This document shows, one piece after another, positions 41,301-50,327 of a stretch of 64,000 nt of DNA (positions are counted from its first letter, which is position 1; the number at the start of each line of letters is the position of its first letter). A program made the translations under genes and the position numbers. The notes beneath the pieces are model-generated. The model did no database searches. It saw nothing but the letters and a program-made list of their open reading frames with translations, and had not been told where the DNA came from. This stretch comes from Pseudopedobacter sp. (lineage in GTDB: Bacteria; Bacteroidota; Bacteroidia; Sphingobacteriales; Sphingobacteriaceae): the NCBI GenBank assembly GCA_014378105.1, contig JACMOI010000010.1:1-64000 (forward strand), given 5' to 3'.

Positions 41301-42308
41301 GGGATCATTAATGATTCTAATGGGAACAAAATGACCAATTTCAATGGTTTTGTATATCCTTTGATTTACGATAAACCTACTCTTATTACCACCTTAGGGC
41401 AGGATAAACAGGTCAATGGAAGTTACGCTCAGAGTTTTAAACTTCAGAAGAATATTCTTTATAAAGGAAAGGCAACTGTGAAGAATGGGGATTTTAGTTT
41501 TGATTTTATTGTGCCCAAAGACATCAATTTTCAAGTTGGGAAAGGTAAAATTAGCCTCTATGCCGACAATTCATTGATAGACGCAAGTGGAAGCTTCACT
41601 GATATAAATGTAGGTGATATTTCTTCTGATTTAAATAATGATAAAATAGGGCCAGAAATACATACCTATTTAAACGATAAGAATTTTGTAAGCGGAGGGA
41701 TTACCAATACAACACCAATTCTTTTAATAAATTTAAAGGATGCAAGTGGAATTAATACGTCTGGAATAGGAATTGGTCATGATATTGTATTTACCCTAAG
41801 CTCTTTAAATCAGCAAGATAAAAGCATTATATTAAATCAATATTATCAGGCTAAAGTTGATTCTTATCAGGAAGGGACGATTAGTTATCCCATAACCGCT
41901 TTATCTCCGGGTTTTTACTCATTGAAGGTGAAAGCATGGGATGTTTTTAATAATTCATCAGAACAAATTATCACTTTTGAGGTTAAAACCAACGAGAAAT
42001 TGAAATTGGCTCATGTACTTAATTATCCAAATCCATTCACGACAAAAACAAGTTTTCAGTTCGAGCATAATCATCCAAATGAAGACTTAGAAGTCCAAAT
42101 TAATATTAGAACAGTATCTGGGAAGTTGATAAAAACCATCAATCAGTTAATAAATTCGCCAGGAAATAGGGTTACAGATATTTTTTGGGATGGGAAGGAT
42201 AACTTTGGCGAAAAAATTGGTCGTGGTGTATATATTTATGAGCTAAAAGTACGTTCTAACTTGTCGGGTGATTCTTTTCAAAAGATAGAAAAACTTGTTT
42301 TACTTTAA
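38367..42308 (+). CDS. porU: Type IX secretion system sortase PorU (C25 peptidase)
   Basis: LINYTGHGGESGWAEERVLTLNDIDSW, FTATCSFSRWDDP catalytic His/Cys; start codon uncertain. Confidence 0.92.
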   Translation: MPYSLAIRFFYIVKRTFSIIVTIKIKIYFRLKSIVNKLLIILIFSFGLSFNAICQIYPSSETINWVSDSIKTNLNLALNPSQIFPRFNPENFGELPLVYLKIPVNNSKNEVRVNIQKLSNAYLSATDNDFQKIKSDIQLSYSTVYEDKKPFLLIQFLPIIKESSSIKKIDEFSIEINAIKENAHLNTTLRAYKSNSVLATGNWYKIAVKDEGIYKLSYDFIKNLGIDVNQINPRNIKIYGNGGVMLPQSNSQSRNDDLQENAIKVIGEEDGKFDAADYVLLYAQGNINWKLNSSNSFEHERNVYSDSSYYFINVDNFAGKRINTINTTSQAPNYITNFFDDHQLYENDAYTLITSSIKSGRNWYGEDFEFNPTRNFDFNTLALDGASPVFLKTAMALRSNVNSSVSVKLNNQTLYSLTAAALPLTFETDFARPVSNVTSLNGISGNSISVSITYNKPNSSSNTWLDYLELNCRRKIDAGSFLTFRDKESVGASQLSSFNLVNANASTQVWDITNPLQPLQQTLILLGSDASFTTATPNLKEFVVFGTIFKTPTAIGKIQNQNLHALAQADMIIVSAPKWFSESKRLADFRKSEQNLSYQLVTPEQIFNEFSSGTRDATAIRDFVKMFYDRAGSNLNLMPKYLLLFGTGSFDNRMIKFKDNNFVVTYQSENSLSPTQSYTSDDYYALLDDNEGAFPEDYVTNPGLLDVAVGRIPVKSLDEARNVVDKLIAYSSTKSLGEWRNQFVIVADDEDNNLHLNQAEANAAVINQRSSVPDIDKIYFDAYQQQSVAGGNRYPEVEEALNQKFNNGALLINYTGHGGESGWAEERVLTLNDIDSWNNSNKLPIIFTATCSFSRWDDPEITSAGELTLLKKSGGVPALFSTTRIVFASYNFDLNQSFLRAMFSPTLYNKRVSFGDVFKAAKNNNIGGLNINSRNFTLLGDPSTLFPTPVNNVQLTSVNNHQSTIQDTLKAGAKVKLGGIINDSNGNKMTNFNGFVYPLIYDKPTLITTLGQDKQVNGSYAQSFKLQKNILYKGKATVKNGDFSFDFIVPKDINFQVGKGKISLYADNSLIDASGSFTDINVGDISSDLNNDKIGPEIHTYLNDKNFVSGGITNTTPILLINLKDASGINTSGIGIGHDIVFTLSSLNQQDKSIILNQYYQAKVDSYQEGTISYPITALSPGFYSLKVKAWDVFNNSSEQIITFEVKTNEKLKLAHVLNYPNPFTTKTSFQFEHNHPNEDLEVQINIRTVSGKLIKTINQLINSPGNRVTDIFWDGKDNFGEKIGRGVYIYELKVRSNLSGDSFQKIEKLVLL

Positions 42309-42344
42309 CCGCACTTAATCCCTTGAAATTTTTAGATTTACAGT

Positions 42345-43517
42345 ATGAAATTCAAATTTTGCGCTCTCTCTGCCTCACTTGTTTTTTTGGGATTATTGAA
42401 CTCTCATGCTCAAACAAATGGCGGTACTACAACTGATGGTAGAAACGGAAATACCATTACAACCGCAGTTCCATTTTTGTTAATTACACCTGATGCTAGA
42501 GCAGGAGCGGCGGGAGATGCAGGCGTTGCAACCTCACCAGATGTAAATGCTACTTATTGGAATCCAGCAAAACTAGCTTTCTTAAAAAGCCAGTATGGTT
42601 TTTCACTTTCTTACAGCCCATGGTTGCAAAAACTAGTTCCTGATATCAGTTTGTCTTATATTAATGGTTTTTATCGTTTAGATGATAGAAATGTGATTGG
42701 AGGTTCTTTAAGATATTTTTCTTTAGGACAAATTCAGTTAGTTGATGCTAATCAAACAAATTTAGGAACTTATAGCCCAAACGAATTATCGGTTGACGGC
42801 TCATTTGCCAGAAGCTTTGGTGAGAATTTTTCATTAGGTACAGCTTTAAGGTTTATTTATTCTAATCTTTCTTCAGGTGTAATTGATGGCAGTCAGAATA
42901 AACCAGGTACCGCTGTTGCAGCAGATATTTCAGCTTTTTATCAAGAAGATAAAGATTTTTTCGGAAGTCCAGCGACTTTGGCTTTTGGCTTGGATATTTC
43001 TAATATCGGTACTAAAATGAGCTATTCTGATGGTAGCCCAAAATATTTTATACCCACAAATATGCGTTTAGGTGGTGCTTCAACGTTTCATTTAGACGGT
43101 TTTAATGACTTCACCATTGCTTTAGATTTGAATAAATTATTAGTTCCAACACCTCCAATATATGATAATAAAGGAAGAATTATTGCAGGTAAAGACCCAA
43201 ATCGTTCTGTCCCAGCTGGGATTTTTGGTTCTTTTTCTGATGCTCCAGGCGGTTTTTCAGAAGAAATCCAAGAGGTTAGCATTTCAACAGGCTTAGAATA
43301 CTGGTATAATAATCTTTTCGCGGTTAGAACAGGGTATTTTTATGAAAATCCAAACAAAGGAAATCGTCAATATTTAACATTAGGTTTAGGTTTGAAATAC
43401 AATATTGTTAACATTGATCTTTCTTATTTATTAGCAAATCAACAAAAATCACCTTTGGCTAATACACTTAGATTCTCTTTAGTTTTCAATTTCAATTCAC
43501 AGGTAAAAACTAACTAA
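42345..43517 (+). CDS. porV: Type IX secretion system outer membrane protein PorV
   Basis: AVPFLLITPDARAGAAGDAGVATSPDVNATYWNPAKLAF. Confidence 0.92.
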   Translation: MKFKFCALSASLVFLGLLNSHAQTNGGTTTDGRNGNTITTAVPFLLITPDARAGAAGDAGVATSPDVNATYWNPAKLAFLKSQYGFSLSYSPWLQKLVPDISLSYINGFYRLDDRNVIGGSLRYFSLGQIQLVDANQTNLGTYSPNELSVDGSFARSFGENFSLGTALRFIYSNLSSGVIDGSQNKPGTAVAADISAFYQEDKDFFGSPATLAFGLDISNIGTKMSYSDGSPKYFIPTNMRLGGASTFHLDGFNDFTIALDLNKLLVPTPPIYDNKGRIIAGKDPNRSVPAGIFGSFSDAPGGFSEEIQEVSISTGLEYWYNNLFAVRTGYFYENPNKGNRQYLTLGLGLKYNIVNIDLSYLLANQQKSPLANTLRFSLVFNFNSQVKTN

Positions 43518-43993
43518 TGAAGTTAAAAGTTGGCTTTGGTTTTGATGTTCATCAATTAAAAGGTAATCATCCTTTTATTTTGGGTGGCGTTCATTTAGAA
43601 CATTATAAAGGTGCTTTCGGACACTCGGATGCTGATGTTTTAGTTCATGCAATTTGCGATGCCTTGTTGGGCGCCGCAAACCTCAGAGATATTGGTCATC
43701 ATTTTAAAAATACCGACGAAAGATGGCGAGGAATTAGTAGTTTAATTCTACTAACCGAATGTGTGAAGATGTTAAAGGAAAAAGGCTACAGCATTAACAA
43801 TGTAGACGCAATGCTTTGTTTGGAAGCCCCAAAAGTAAATCCCCACGTTTCTGAAATGAAAATAAATATTGCTAAGGCTATGGATTTAGATGAAGATGAT
43901 ATTTCCATAAAAGCGACCACCAATGAAACTATGGGATTTATTGGTAGAGAAGAAGGTGTGGTTGCCTATGCAGTATGTTTAGTTCAGAAATAG
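43517..43993 (+). CDS. ispF: 2-C-methyl-D-erythritol 2,4-cyclodiphosphate synthase
   Basis: GFGFDVHQL, GHSDADVLVHAICDALLGAANLRDIG, KATTNETMGFIGREEG. Confidence 0.96.
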   Translation: MKLKVGFGFDVHQLKGNHPFILGGVHLEHYKGAFGHSDADVLVHAICDALLGAANLRDIGHHFKNTDERWRGISSLILLTECVKMLKEKGYSINNVDAMLCLEAPKVNPHVSEMKINIAKAMDLDEDDISIKATTNETMGFIGREEGVVAYAVCLVQK

Positions 43994-44042
43994 AGGATAT
44001 TATAAATTAGATTTTTAGTTTATATTAAATTATTGATGGATT

Positions 44043-45038
44043 TTATCTCTTCAAAACAATTTTACCAAATTGACCAGAATTCTCCATCAAAGCAATAGCT
44101 TCATTTGCTTTTTCGAATGGGAATACCTCATCAATAATTGGAACAATATTATGATTAGTAATAAATTGATGCATGGCTTTAAATTCTTCAGCGGTTCCCA
44201 TAGTTGTTCCTAAAATTTGAAGCTGTTTCCAAAAAACTATTCTAGAATTTAATAAAGGCATATCACCAGCAGTAGCACCAAAGAAAACAATACGTCCACC
44301 CGCATTAATATAGGTCAAATGTTTTGCAAATCCCTCACCAACAGCACTGTCAATAATTACATCAATTCCGCCAGATAAATTTTTTAATTCTTGATCCCAA
44401 TTTTCAGAAGTATAATTTACTCCGCCTTTAGCACCTAAATTCATCGCATTCTTGATTTTTTTATCTGAACTTGACGTCACATAAACCTTACATCCAAAAG
44501 CTAAAGCCCACTGAAGAGCGAAAGTTGCTGCCCCACCACCTACGCCAACAATTAATACTTTATCGCTTCTTTGAAGTTGAGCCTTCGTAAATAAAGCCCG
44601 ATAAGCAGTTATTCCAGCTAAAGGAAATGCAGCTGCTTCATGAAATGATAGATGACTTGGTTTTTGAAACAAGTTTTTAACTTTTACCTTAACATACTCA
44701 GCAAACGTTCCATCTTCCGGTAAACCCAAAATTTTGAAATCAGTACTTTGAAAGTTTGAATTTTCTCCCCAATTACTTCCAGGGTTAATCACCACTTCCT
44801 GATTTAACCAATGTTCATCTGTTTTATCAAACACTTCACTTACTATTCCACTTCCATCTGAACCTAGAATAATAGGAAATTTCAAGCCTGCATATTGCCC
44901 TTTAGTAATCCAATAATCACGTCTGTTGAGAGCAGCAGCTTTAATTTTTACTAAAACTTCTCCGCTTTTAAGTATTGGTTTTTCAACTTCATTTAACTGA
45001 AATTTTTGATTGATACCTTCAAGAACTAATGCTTGCAT
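44043..45038 (-). CDS. Zinc-type alcohol dehydrogenase-like / quinone oxidoreductase
   Basis: MDR fold: LGSDGSGIV, VLIVGVGGGAATFALQWALAFGCKVYVTS. Confidence 0.88.
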   Translation of the reverse strand: MQALVLEGINQKFQLNEVEKPILKSGEVLVKIKAAALNRRDYWITKGQYAGLKFPIILGSDGSGIVSEVFDKTDEHWLNQEVVINPGSNWGENSNFQSTDFKILGLPEDGTFAEYVKVKVKNLFQKPSHLSFHEAAAFPLAGITAYRALFTKAQLQRSDKVLIVGVGGGAATFALQWALAFGCKVYVTSSSDKKIKNAMNLGAKGGVNYTSENWDQELKNLSGGIDVIIDSAVGEGFAKHLTYINAGGRIVFFGATAGDMPLLNSRIVFWKQLQILGTTMGTAEEFKAMHQFITNHNIVPIIDEVFPFEKANEAIALMENSGQFGKIVLKR

Positions 45039-45043
45039 TGAAT

Positions 45044-45208
45044 TTATTTTTTGAATTTAAAGTAGATGAATCCTACAATAAAAAGTATAAAAATTACTAC
45101 AAAAATACCTACATAATAACCAGCTTTAAATATACTTTCAATTGCTGAACAGCTACTTAAAAAAGTTGTTAATAGTAAGATAGGAGTAAATAAGGTTAAC
45201 TTTTTCAT
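45044..45208 (-). CDS. Small lipoprotein/membrane peptide, 54 aa (not in supplied track)
   Basis: Translated by hand: MKKLTLFTPILLLTTFLSSCSAIESIFKAGYYVGIFVVIFILFIVGFIYFKFKK*; lipobox LSSC. Confidence 0.6.
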   Translation of the reverse strand: MKKLTLFTPILLLTTFLSSCSAIESIFKAGYYVGIFVVIFILFIVGFIYFKFKK

Positions 45209-45222
45209 GTTTGAAAAATAAA

Positions 45223-45250
45223 AAGCGGGAAGATTAATTTCTTCCCGCTT
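45223..45250 (-). terminator. Terminator of superoxide dismutase gene
   Basis: AAGCGGGAAG ATTAATTT CTTCCCGCTT. Confidence 0.7.
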
Positions 45251-45276
45251 AAATATAATTCAATTTCATGCCAGAA

Positions 45277-45879
45277 TTATTTGGCAACAGCAAAACGTTT
45301 AGCAACAGCATCCCAATTAATTACATTGAAAAAAGCTGCAATATAATCAGGGCGTTTGTTTTGATATTTTAAATAATAAGCATGTTCCCAAACATCCATT
45401 CCAAGAATTGGAGCTCCACCGCAACCAACACCAGGCATTAAAGGATTGTCTTGATTTGCTGAAGAGCAAACTTCTAATTTGCCATCTTTAACACAAAGCC
45501 ACGCCCAGCCTGATCCGAAACGAGTAGCTCCGGCCTGAGAAAATGTAGTTTTAAATTCATCGAAAGAACCGAAAGCAGCATCAATTGCTGACGCTAATTC
45601 TCCTGTTGGAGTTCCGCCAGCATTTGGGCCTATTACACTCCAAAATAAGGAATGATTGAAATGACCACCGCCATTATTTCTTACAGCTACTGGGTATTTA
45701 TCAATGTTTTTACAAATATCTTCAATGGAAGAACCGTCCTCTTTACCTTCTAAAGCTTTGTTTAGGTTGGCAACGTAGGCAGCATGATGCTTATCATGGT
45801 GAATTTCCATTGTTGTTTTATCAATATTCGGTTCTAATGCGTCTAATGCGTATGGTAACGCAGGTAATTCAAAAGCCAT
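45277..45879 (-). CDS. Fe/Mn superoxide dismutase
   Basis: [52 protein letters not shown]. Confidence 0.96.
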   Translation of the reverse strand: MAFELPALPYALDALEPNIDKTTMEIHHDKHHAAYVANLNKALEGKEDGSSIEDICKNIDKYPVAVRNNGGGHFNHSLFWSVIGPNAGGTPTGELASAIDAAFGSFDEFKTTFSQAGATRFGSGWAWLCVKDGKLEVCSSANQDNPLMPGVGCGGAPILGMDVWEHAYYLKYQNKRPDYIAAFFNVINWDAVAKRFAVAK

Positions 45880-45955
45880 AATATATAGTTTTAAAGGTTA
45901 TTAATTAATATTCACTAAGGTAACTACCCAAGTTTAAAGATTGTTCATTTTTATG

Positions 45956-46432
45956 TTAAGATTTGTTTCTTTTCGAGATAAAAAACTCTTTTATTAGGGT
46001 TCCGCATTCATTTTCTAAAATTCCACCTATCCACTCTGTTTTGGGATGTAAAATTGGTTGCTCTAAACGAGAAAATCCTCTTTGCAAATCATAAGCACCA
46101 AAAACAATCCGATTAACTTGTGTCCAATATGCTGCACCAGCACACATTACACAAGGCTCAACCGTCACGTATAAAGTGCAATCTGTTAAGTATTTAGCAC
46201 CTAAAAAATTTGCAGCAGCGGTAAAAGCCTGCATTTCGGCATGGGCTGTCACATCGTTTAATCGCTCTGTTAAGTTATGTCCTTTCCCAATAATCCTGCC
46301 ATTTATCGCTAAAATTGCTCCAATCGGAACTTCATCTGCTTCTAAGGCTAATCTAGCCTCTTTTAGTGCTTCTTTCATAAAGAATTCATCCGGTGAAACA
46401 ATAGGTTCGTCAGTAAAAGAATAATATTTCAT
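45956..46432 (-). CDS. tadA: tRNA-adenosine/nucleoside deaminase
   Basis: HAEMQAF, VEPCVMCAGA zinc motifs. Confidence 0.88.
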   Translation of the reverse strand: MKYYSFTDEPIVSPDEFFMKEALKEARLALEADEVPIGAILAINGRIIGKGHNLTERLNDVTAHAEMQAFTAAANFLGAKYLTDCTLYVTVEPCVMCAGAAYWTQVNRIVFGAYDLQRGFSRLEQPILHPKTEWIGGILENECGTLIKEFFISKRNKS

Positions 46433-46541
46433 GCTTGGTGATTTATATCAGCTAAAGTGTAAAGATAGATTTTATCTTTTTTATTTGTCAAACTGGATGA
46501 AGTTCGATAGTTATCGGACAAAGAACAAATAAAAGAATTTG

Positions 46542-46617
46542 GGCATTCGAGCGGGCTTTACATTCATACTGCTCAGGCATTATCCACAAGGACGGTATAT
46601 ATATCAATCCCTAATGC
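46542..46617 (-). repeat. Dispersed intergenic repeat, copy C (shortened)
   Basis: Minus strand: GCATTAGGGATTGATATATATACCGTCCTTGTGGATAATGCCTGAGCAGTATGAATGTAAAGCCCGCTCGAATGCC. Confidence 0.7.
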
Positions 46618-46623
46618 AAAAAC

Positions 46624-46956
46624 TCAAATCATCTTACTTCCATTAGGCACTTTCCTCTGCAAAGTAGACAGCACAATATTTCCATTTTCATCAGCAAAAC
46701 CCGTCACTAAAAATTCCGACATGAATTTGCCAATCTGTTTTTTTGGAAAATTTATTACGCCAATTATTTGTCTTCCAACCAAATCTTCTTTTTGATAATG
46801 AAAGGTAATCTGTGCACTAGACCACTGGATGCCAAATTCACCAAAGTCTACTTTTACTTTATAGGCAGGTTTCCGAGCTTCGGGGAAATTTAAAACTTCT
46901 AAAACGGTCCCAGCCCTTAGCTCAACTTTTTCAAAATCTTGCCAGTTTATTTCCAT
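46624..46956 (-). CDS. csaA: CsaA-like tRNA-binding-domain chaperone
   Basis: FEKVELRAGTVLEVLNFPEARKPAYKVKVDFG, VINFPKKQIGKFMSEFLVTGF. Confidence 0.88.
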   Translation of the reverse strand: MEINWQDFEKVELRAGTVLEVLNFPEARKPAYKVKVDFGEFGIQWSSAQITFHYQKEDLVGRQIIGVINFPKKQIGKFMSEFLVTGFADENGNIVLSTLQRKVPNGSKMI

Positions 46957-46957
46957 T

Positions 46958-47284
46958 TTAGTTTGATGCTAATTTTAATCCGATGATTGAAACAATGAGC
47001 GTGGTGATAAAGAACAATCGCCAAAAATCAGTTGGCTCCTTAAATATTACAATACCGATTAATACAGTTCCTACGGCTCCAATGCCTGTCCAAACGGCGT
47101 ATGCAGTGCCAATAGGCAAAGTTTGAGTAGCTTTTACCAATAATATCATACTGATGGTTAAGCAAAGCAAAAAGCCACCATACCAATAAATAGCAATGTT
47201 TCCTGTCGATTCTTTTGCTTTACCTAAACAGGTTGCAAAACCCATCTCGAAAAAACCTGCAATAAGGAGTAAAAACCAATTCAT
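46958..47284 (-). CDS. SMR family multidrug efflux transporter (SugE-like)
   Basis: WFLLLIAGFFEMGFATCLGKA, LPIGTAYAVWTGIGAVGTVLIG. Confidence 0.92.
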   Translation of the reverse strand: MNWFLLLIAGFFEMGFATCLGKAKESTGNIAIYWYGGFLLCLTISMILLVKATQTLPIGTAYAVWTGIGAVGTVLIGIVIFKEPTDFWRLFFITTLIVSIIGLKLASN

Positions 47285-47343
47285 TGTTTGAATATAGTGA
47301 TAAGCCTGAAATTATCAATTAATACTGTCCGAAAATAGATATA

Positions 47344-47418
47344 GTGTTAAGGATTGTAGCAGATACCAGCCTGTGGACATGGCTAAAAGCAGTAGGAGTG
47401 GTGGCTTGTTAAAACGCC
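47344..47418 (+). repeat. Dispersed intergenic repeat, copy D (degenerate/shortened)
   Basis: GTGTTAAGGATTGTAGCAGATACCAGCCTGTGGACATGGCTAAAAGCAGTAGGAGTGGTGGCTTGTTAAAACGCC. Confidence 0.6.
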
Positions 47419-47463
47419 TAAATAATTAGTAATTAAAATAAAAAGCTTTGTAAATTACACCCC

Positions 47464-48018
47464 ATGAAAATGACCATCGACGATAAAACTTTTGAGCCTT
47501 TTATAGAATTTAATAAGATTGAAAAGCGCCTCAGATTAATGGGGATCCAATTAAATCTGGATTATGAAGATAAGGTGCCTATTTTTATAGGTGTGTTAAA
47601 TGGGGCATTTATGTTTATGGCCGATTTAATGAAAGAAGTTCATATTGGCTGTGAAACTACTTTTGTAAAGGTTGCATCGTATCATGGCGACACAAAAAGC
47701 TCGGGGAATTTAATTGAGCAATTACCCTTATTAATAGACATTAAAGGAAGAGATGTGATTGTTGTTGAAGATATTGTTGATACGGGTCGAACTTTGAAGT
47801 TTTTGTTAGAGAAAATTTACCAGAAAGAACCTGCATCTGTTAAGGTGGCAACTTTATTGTTAAAACCTGACGCCTTAGAGTATCAGTTTGATGAAATTAG
47901 TTTTGTTGGTTTCGAAATTGCAAATGATTTTGTGGTAGGTTATGGTTTAGATTATAAGGGATTAGGACGTAATATGGCTGATATTTACAGGTTGGTTGAT
48001 CAGCAATTACCAGGTTAA
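47464..48018 (+). CDS. hpt: Hypoxanthine phosphoribosyltransferase
   Basis: VIVVEDIVDTGRTL PRPP motif. Confidence 0.93.
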   Translation: MKMTIDDKTFEPFIEFNKIEKRLRLMGIQLNLDYEDKVPIFIGVLNGAFMFMADLMKEVHIGCETTFVKVASYHGDTKSSGNLIEQLPLLIDIKGRDVIVVEDIVDTGRTLKFLLEKIYQKEPASVKVATLLLKPDALEYQFDEISFVGFEIANDFVVGYGLDYKGLGRNMADIYRLVDQQLPG

Positions 48019-48761
48019 TAATTTTCAATAGGTTTTAGTCGAGTGATATCTTCGTAATTAGGATTGATTTTAAATCGCATATTCGCCAACTTAATGTAGT
48101 TTACCAATTCATACTCATTTGCTTTTACTGCAAAAGCATAAGAAGGTCTAAAGTTGAGCATAAATAACAAAAGTTTATCGCCTCTTAAACCAGTTACTCG
48201 GGTAACCAGTTCTTTATTAAATATTTTATCAATAACTGCATTTTGATAATCTCGCTCCATCATTTCCATAAGCTTACGAGCATTTCTTCCTTCGCGGCTA
48301 AAAGCACTCCAAATCGCATCAATACCTAAACCTACGCCATTGGGGCCAATGTTTAAGATATCTTTATTATTCCCCAGCCTTACCGCTTTATTAAATTCTT
48401 TTTTAGTTTGCTCGTATTTATCTCTTGCTGAAAGTACAGAATCTTTAAAGATGACTTCGGGGAGTGGGATAGCTAAACGTTTCAAATAAATAACTAGCGC
48501 TGTTTGATTGGTAATTTTTAGCGTATCTCTTTTATAACCATCCAAATAACTGATGAGGATATCACCAATTTTCACATCTATTAAAAATTCACCTTTCGTA
48601 TTGTTAAATACAGCTTCTTGGGTACGGGTATTTAAAATATTCACTCTGTTTAGACGGTATTTGGTGTCTTTATCAAAGACTAAACCTGCAATCTTTTGCT
48701 CCTGAGCAAAAATTTTAAATGATAATATAAATAAGAAAAATAGGAGCAGGGCTTGTTTCAA
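48015..48761 (-). CDS. Carboxypeptidase-like regulatory-domain protein
   Basis: Signal peptide, IAGLVFDKDTKYRLNRVNILNTRTQEAVFNNTKGEFLIDVKIGD. Confidence 0.75.
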   Translation of the reverse strand: MKQALLLFFLFILSFKIFAQEQKIAGLVFDKDTKYRLNRVNILNTRTQEAVFNNTKGEFLIDVKIGDILISYLDGYKRDTLKITNQTALVIYLKRLAIPLPEVIFKDSVLSARDKYEQTKKEFNKAVRLGNNKDILNIGPNGVGLGIDAIWSAFSREGRNARKLMEMMERDYQNAVIDKIFNKELVTRVTGLRGDKLLLFMLNFRPSYAFAVKANEYELVNYIKLANMRFKINPNYEDITRLKPIENY

Positions 48762-48764
48762 AAT

Positions 48765-49631
48765 TTATTTTTTGATGGTCAATTCCTGACCAATTTTTAT
48801 GTTATTGTCCGTTAAGTTATTCATTGATTTTAACTCATCAACGGTCAAGCCAAAACGTTTGGATACATTATAAAGTGTGTCACCTTGTTGTACAACATAT
48901 TTATCTCCGGTGATAATTGGAGGTGCATCTATGGGTTTATCCTTGCTTTTTTCTTGAGGGATGCTATTGTTGATATCTTCCAAAACTCTATCTTCACGCT
49001 TTATTTTTGCGATACGACCCTCTTTGCTATCATACTGATCTAAATTATATTTCTCGATAATGTTAATCAGTAAATCAGGATATTTTGGATTGGTAGCATA
49101 ACCAGCTTGTTTTAATCCCTTAGCCCAACCTTCATAATCATTTTTATCTAATTCGAAAAGTGCTGCGTAGCGTTTACGTTTTAAAAATTCAGAATGATCT
49201 TTGTAGCTTTCTTCAGGATTTTTGTAAACCCTAAAGCAATCATCTTTTTGGTCATCGTCTTTGTAATACCCTTTTCCGCTCCAATCGCTGGTACATTTAA
49301 TGCCAAAATGGTTGTTTGCATATTTGGCTAAATCACTATTTCCTGTACCAGATTCTAGTAGACCTTGTGCCAAAGTAATACTAGCCGGAATGCCATATTT
49401 ATTCATTTCTTGTATGGCAATTTCTTTAAATCGGTCGATATAAGCGACTGATGTATAAGTGGTATAATCACCATCGCTTCTCCGATCAGCAATTTTTTCT
49501 ACCTGTTTATTTTCCTTTTGATAAACTTTATGTTGCGCTCTTTTTTGTTGTGCTTTTTGTTCAATTTTCTTTTTAGATGCGCAAGATGCAAGAATCGTCA
49601 TCAGCGTAAGCGCAAGTAATATTCTCTTCAT
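48765..49631 (-). CDS. Glucosaminidase-domain lipoprotein with LysM
   Basis: IPASITLAQGLLESGTGNSDLAKYANNHFGIKC; VVQQGDTLYNVSKRFGLTVDELKSMNNL. Confidence 0.92.
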   Translation of the reverse strand: MKRILLALTLMTILASCASKKKIEQKAQQKRAQHKVYQKENKQVEKIADRRSDGDYTTYTSVAYIDRFKEIAIQEMNKYGIPASITLAQGLLESGTGNSDLAKYANNHFGIKCTSDWSGKGYYKDDDQKDDCFRVYKNPEESYKDHSEFLKRKRYAALFELDKNDYEGWAKGLKQAGYATNPKYPDLLINIIEKYNLDQYDSKEGRIAKIKREDRVLEDINNSIPQEKSKDKPIDAPPIITGDKYVVQQGDTLYNVSKRFGLTVDELKSMNNLTDNNIKIGQELTIKK

Positions 49632-50281
49632 TAGATTTTTAATTTCTGTCTGATTTGCAATACTGTTGAATTTAAATGATTTTTCTTCATCAAGTTTTTA
49701 ACAGTAGTGTGATATCTTTCAGCAATTTCACCAAGCGTATCGCCAGATCTAACTTTATAGGTGGTTGAAGTGACGACCGGAGTTGGAGGTTCTACGTAAC
49801 CTTCAGGTCTGTTATCCAATAGGTATAAGTTGTAATAGTTGATAATTGCAATTACCTGCGATGCCCAAGTTCTGCTCGCTGCATAGCCGCCTCTTTGAAT
49901 GCCTTTTGCCCAAGATCGATAATCGTAATCGTTGTATTTATCAAATAAGACAGCAAATTTAGAGCGGTTTTGTAGAATGTTTATAAAATCCTGATAAGAG
50001 TCTTTTACCTCATCATAGCCTTTATATGCAGAACGAATTTTGGTACTAGAATTAGGTCCTTTTATCCCGAAATGATTGTTTAAGTAACGAGCAATTTTAC
50101 TTGTTCCACTACCAGACTCGTGTACGGCCACCGCTAAAATGATGCTTGCAGGTACATGATAAGTGTTCATTAGTTCTACCGCTAAATCTTTGTTTTCGTC
50201 TATATAATTTTGAGTAGCAGTTTGTGAAAAGGCAACGGTTGAAATAAATAGGAATAAAACTAAAAGGTACTTTTTGATCAA
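49631..50281 (-). CDS. Glucosaminidase-domain protein with LysM
   Basis: VPASIILAVAVHESGSGTSKIARYLNNHFGIK; LysM; TTG start at 50281 (LIKKYLLVLFLFISTVAFSQ signal) preferred over listed 50356. Confidence 0.85.
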   Translation of the reverse strand: MIKKYLLVLFLFISTVAFSQTATQNYIDENKDLAVELMNTYHVPASIILAVAVHESGSGTSKIARYLNNHFGIKGPNSSTKIRSAYKGYDEVKDSYQDFINILQNRSKFAVLFDKYNDYDYRSWAKGIQRGGYAASRTWASQVIAIINYYNLYLLDNRPEGYVEPPTPVVTSTTYKVRSGDTLGEIAERYHTTVKNLMKKNHLNSTVLQIRQKLKI

Positions 50282-50327
50282 AATTTGAATTTTATTTATC
50301 GCGGAATTAAACGGAAGATGACATGTA

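Noticed and set aside
36617-43517. gldJ-porU-porV cluster as a novel system
   Set aside because: Recognisable, well-described type IX secretion/gliding genes; ordinary for this phylum.
46501-46518. GTTCGATAGTTATCGGAC near copy C as a further palindrome copy
   Set aside because: Imperfect and outside the aligned element end (GGCATT at 46542); could be a displaced or degenerate palindrome but not supportable as a separate copy.
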